From Tricholoma matsutake (lineage: Eukaryota > Basidiomycota > Agaricomycetes > Agaricales > Tricholomataceae), in assembly GCA_026075535.2 (NCBI GenBank), contig AP026540.1, positions 9,238,001 through 9,302,000 of the forward strand: a DNA stretch of 64,000 nucleotides, read 5' to 3'. The notes beneath the pieces are model-generated. The model made no database searches and was not told the DNA's origin. It saw only the letters and a list, made by a program, of their open reading frames with translations. A program made the position numbers and the translations under genes. Of this stretch, positions 62,901-64,000 are shown piece after piece. The first letter of the stretch is position 1, and each line of letters begins with the position of its first letter.

Positions 62901-64000
62901 AAGTCATGAGCGAAAAAGACTTACCCTGCTAGGAGCAGCTTTCACCGGGGGGACAGGCGTGGCTTCCTTCTCTGGGATGCGTTTTTTCCGTTTAAGTGGT
63001 TGAGCAGCCTTCTTGGTGGATTTCTCCGCTGGACTGGAGTTCGAGGGTTCAGGCTGACCCCAAGGTACGGAAGACGGCTCGGCAACCCCAGGTGGTTGTG
63101 GCAGAATGGGTAGCCCACTTTGTCCAGCGCCCGTGGAAGCAGCGTCGGGAAGGAAGTCTTTAAACTCGATCAACAGGTCCGGGGCATCTTTGAACAGATG
63201 CTGAACTTGCACATACACTTGGGACTGCGCGATATAATGATGTCAGAATACAACAGCACAAAGATGATGTAACTACTGACGTCATGGAGATGCCTCTGCT
63301 CCTTCTGGTATGTTTGCAAAATGTCAAGAAATTGTTTGTAGGTGTTGGCATCGTCAGCATATCGGGCTTTTATCTTGTTGAGGTAGTGTATGGCATGATT
63401 GAATTCTCCTGGAGGTTGCCTCTCCACAGGGTTTCTGTTGTTGTTTAGATTTCCTAAGACGGACGCGGCTGCAGTTGTTTGTGGATTTTGGAAACTAGGA
63501 TCAAAAGGTGGATCAAAAGGTGGTTGCTGTCCATGAAGAAGGACAGTATGAGGAGTATGGGAGCGCGACAAGGAGTCGGGTCCGAAAGCTGGAAGGATAG
63601 GTGGTGGACCTGGAAATGCTGGGGTGTTTGTGTGGCTCGGTGGACCAGGCCCATCTCTGGCAAGTCGAGGAAGAGTAGTGGTAGTGGTCGCGGTTGTGCT
63701 TTGGGTCGTGGTCCCAGAAGGTGTCGTTACGGTGATCATATCATCCAAAGGATCTGCAGACACGTCGATCCGATATCCCAATGGAAGAAACGTGTTAAAC
63801 CCTTGAATGAGTGGTGCATTTCCGTGAAACAACCGGGATACTCGTTGGATGACACCGGGGGTATCAATTCTGGAGAGATTGTGCAACAAGTTAGAGCACA
63901 AAACGAGGCGATAATTGTTTGAACAAAGCAAAGCTCACACTTGACTCTTAAAATCCTTCATGATGTCCAAAAACCGATTGTACACTTCGGGTTTTTCGTT
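59932..64000 (-). CDS. SIN3: SIN3 transcriptional corepressor (5' end outside window)
   Basis: SIN3 is the scaffold of Rpd3-type histone deacetylase complexes. Its gene enters from the right edge within paired amphipathic helix 1 (KPEVYNRFLDIMKDFKSQ, then RVSRLFHGNAPLIQGFNTFL). PAH2 reads FNHAIHYLNKIKARYADDAN, YKQFLDILQTYQKEQ and LFKDAPDLLIEFKDFLPD. PAH3 reads FFDRAKKALESREMYEDFLK and VFLGDGDLLAEFKELIG. The histone-deacetylase-interaction region follows (ELCRSVLNDEWVSHPTWASEE, EERFEYQVHIEGLVRTIALL) and the C-terminal conserved part (EWRRAQREWSRTWREVDSKN, DLIVEFNGLLG-type residues) runs to YPTEWMPAPKKGRSAVFLRR, RISVPWYKLVYERDTED and the end EEERRKRLEIMFG. The first part of the gene (N-terminus and most of PAH1) is beyond 64000. 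Confidence 0.93.

Overview
The window reads as nuclear DNA of a filamentous basidiomycete, probably an Agaricomycete. Genes are close together on both strands and are cut by many 50-60 nt introns. Several families are typical of mushroom-forming fungi (a DUF6534 membrane protein, a chromodomain Ty3/gypsy element with a pogo/Tc1-type relic). No rRNA, convincing tRNA, CRISPR or bacterial-style operon was seen. All gene models were spliced by eye from open frames, family motifs and GT/GC-AG junctions, so exact starts and small exons carry some uncertainty.

Layout. 1-4921: the 3' part of a decayed Ty3/gypsy chromovirus (protease, RT, RNase H, integrase, chromodomain, 3' LTR), interrupted inside RT by an 828-bp hAT-like non-autonomous element with an 8-bp target duplication. 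5.3-16.7 kb: DUF6534 protein (-), O-methyltransferase (+), NBR1-type autophagy receptor (+), riboflavin reductase RIB7 (-), DH-domain RhoGEF (+). 18.4-34.0 kb: methionine aminopeptidase 2 (+), alpha/beta hydrolase (+), ISC1-type sphingolipid phospholipase C (-), NXT1/p15-like mRNA export factor (+), splicing helicase PRP22 (-), and a DHX57-like helicase (+) whose start codon lies only 91 bp from that of PRP22. 34.1-37.6 kb: two unrecognised proteins flanking a nicotinamidase (all -). 37.6-41.4 kb: gene-poor, with a deleted Tc1/pogo-like transposon and a second terminal-inverted-repeat element. 41.4-55.8 kb: class V aminotransferase (-), exonuclease V (+), CTR copper transporter (+), Ark/Prk-type kinase (-), a 3-hydroxyisobutyrate-dehydrogenase-like enzyme (+), SYO1-like importin adaptor (-). 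55.8-57.7 kb: no recognised gene. 57.7-64.0 kb: a single-pass membrane protein (-) and the 3' part of the SIN3 corepressor gene (-), which runs off the window.

The genes do not form one pathway. Most are housekeeping genes in alternating divergent and convergent pairs with short shared promoters or facing 3' ends. I found no convincing wholly new system. The items most worth a second look are the nested transposons, whose insertion history can be read to the base, the internally deleted Tc1-like element, unusual introns (GC-AG junctions, a 19-nt micro-exon, a 57-nt in-frame intron encoding a hydrophobic stretch), and the membrane protein with PSAP and PPxY motifs.
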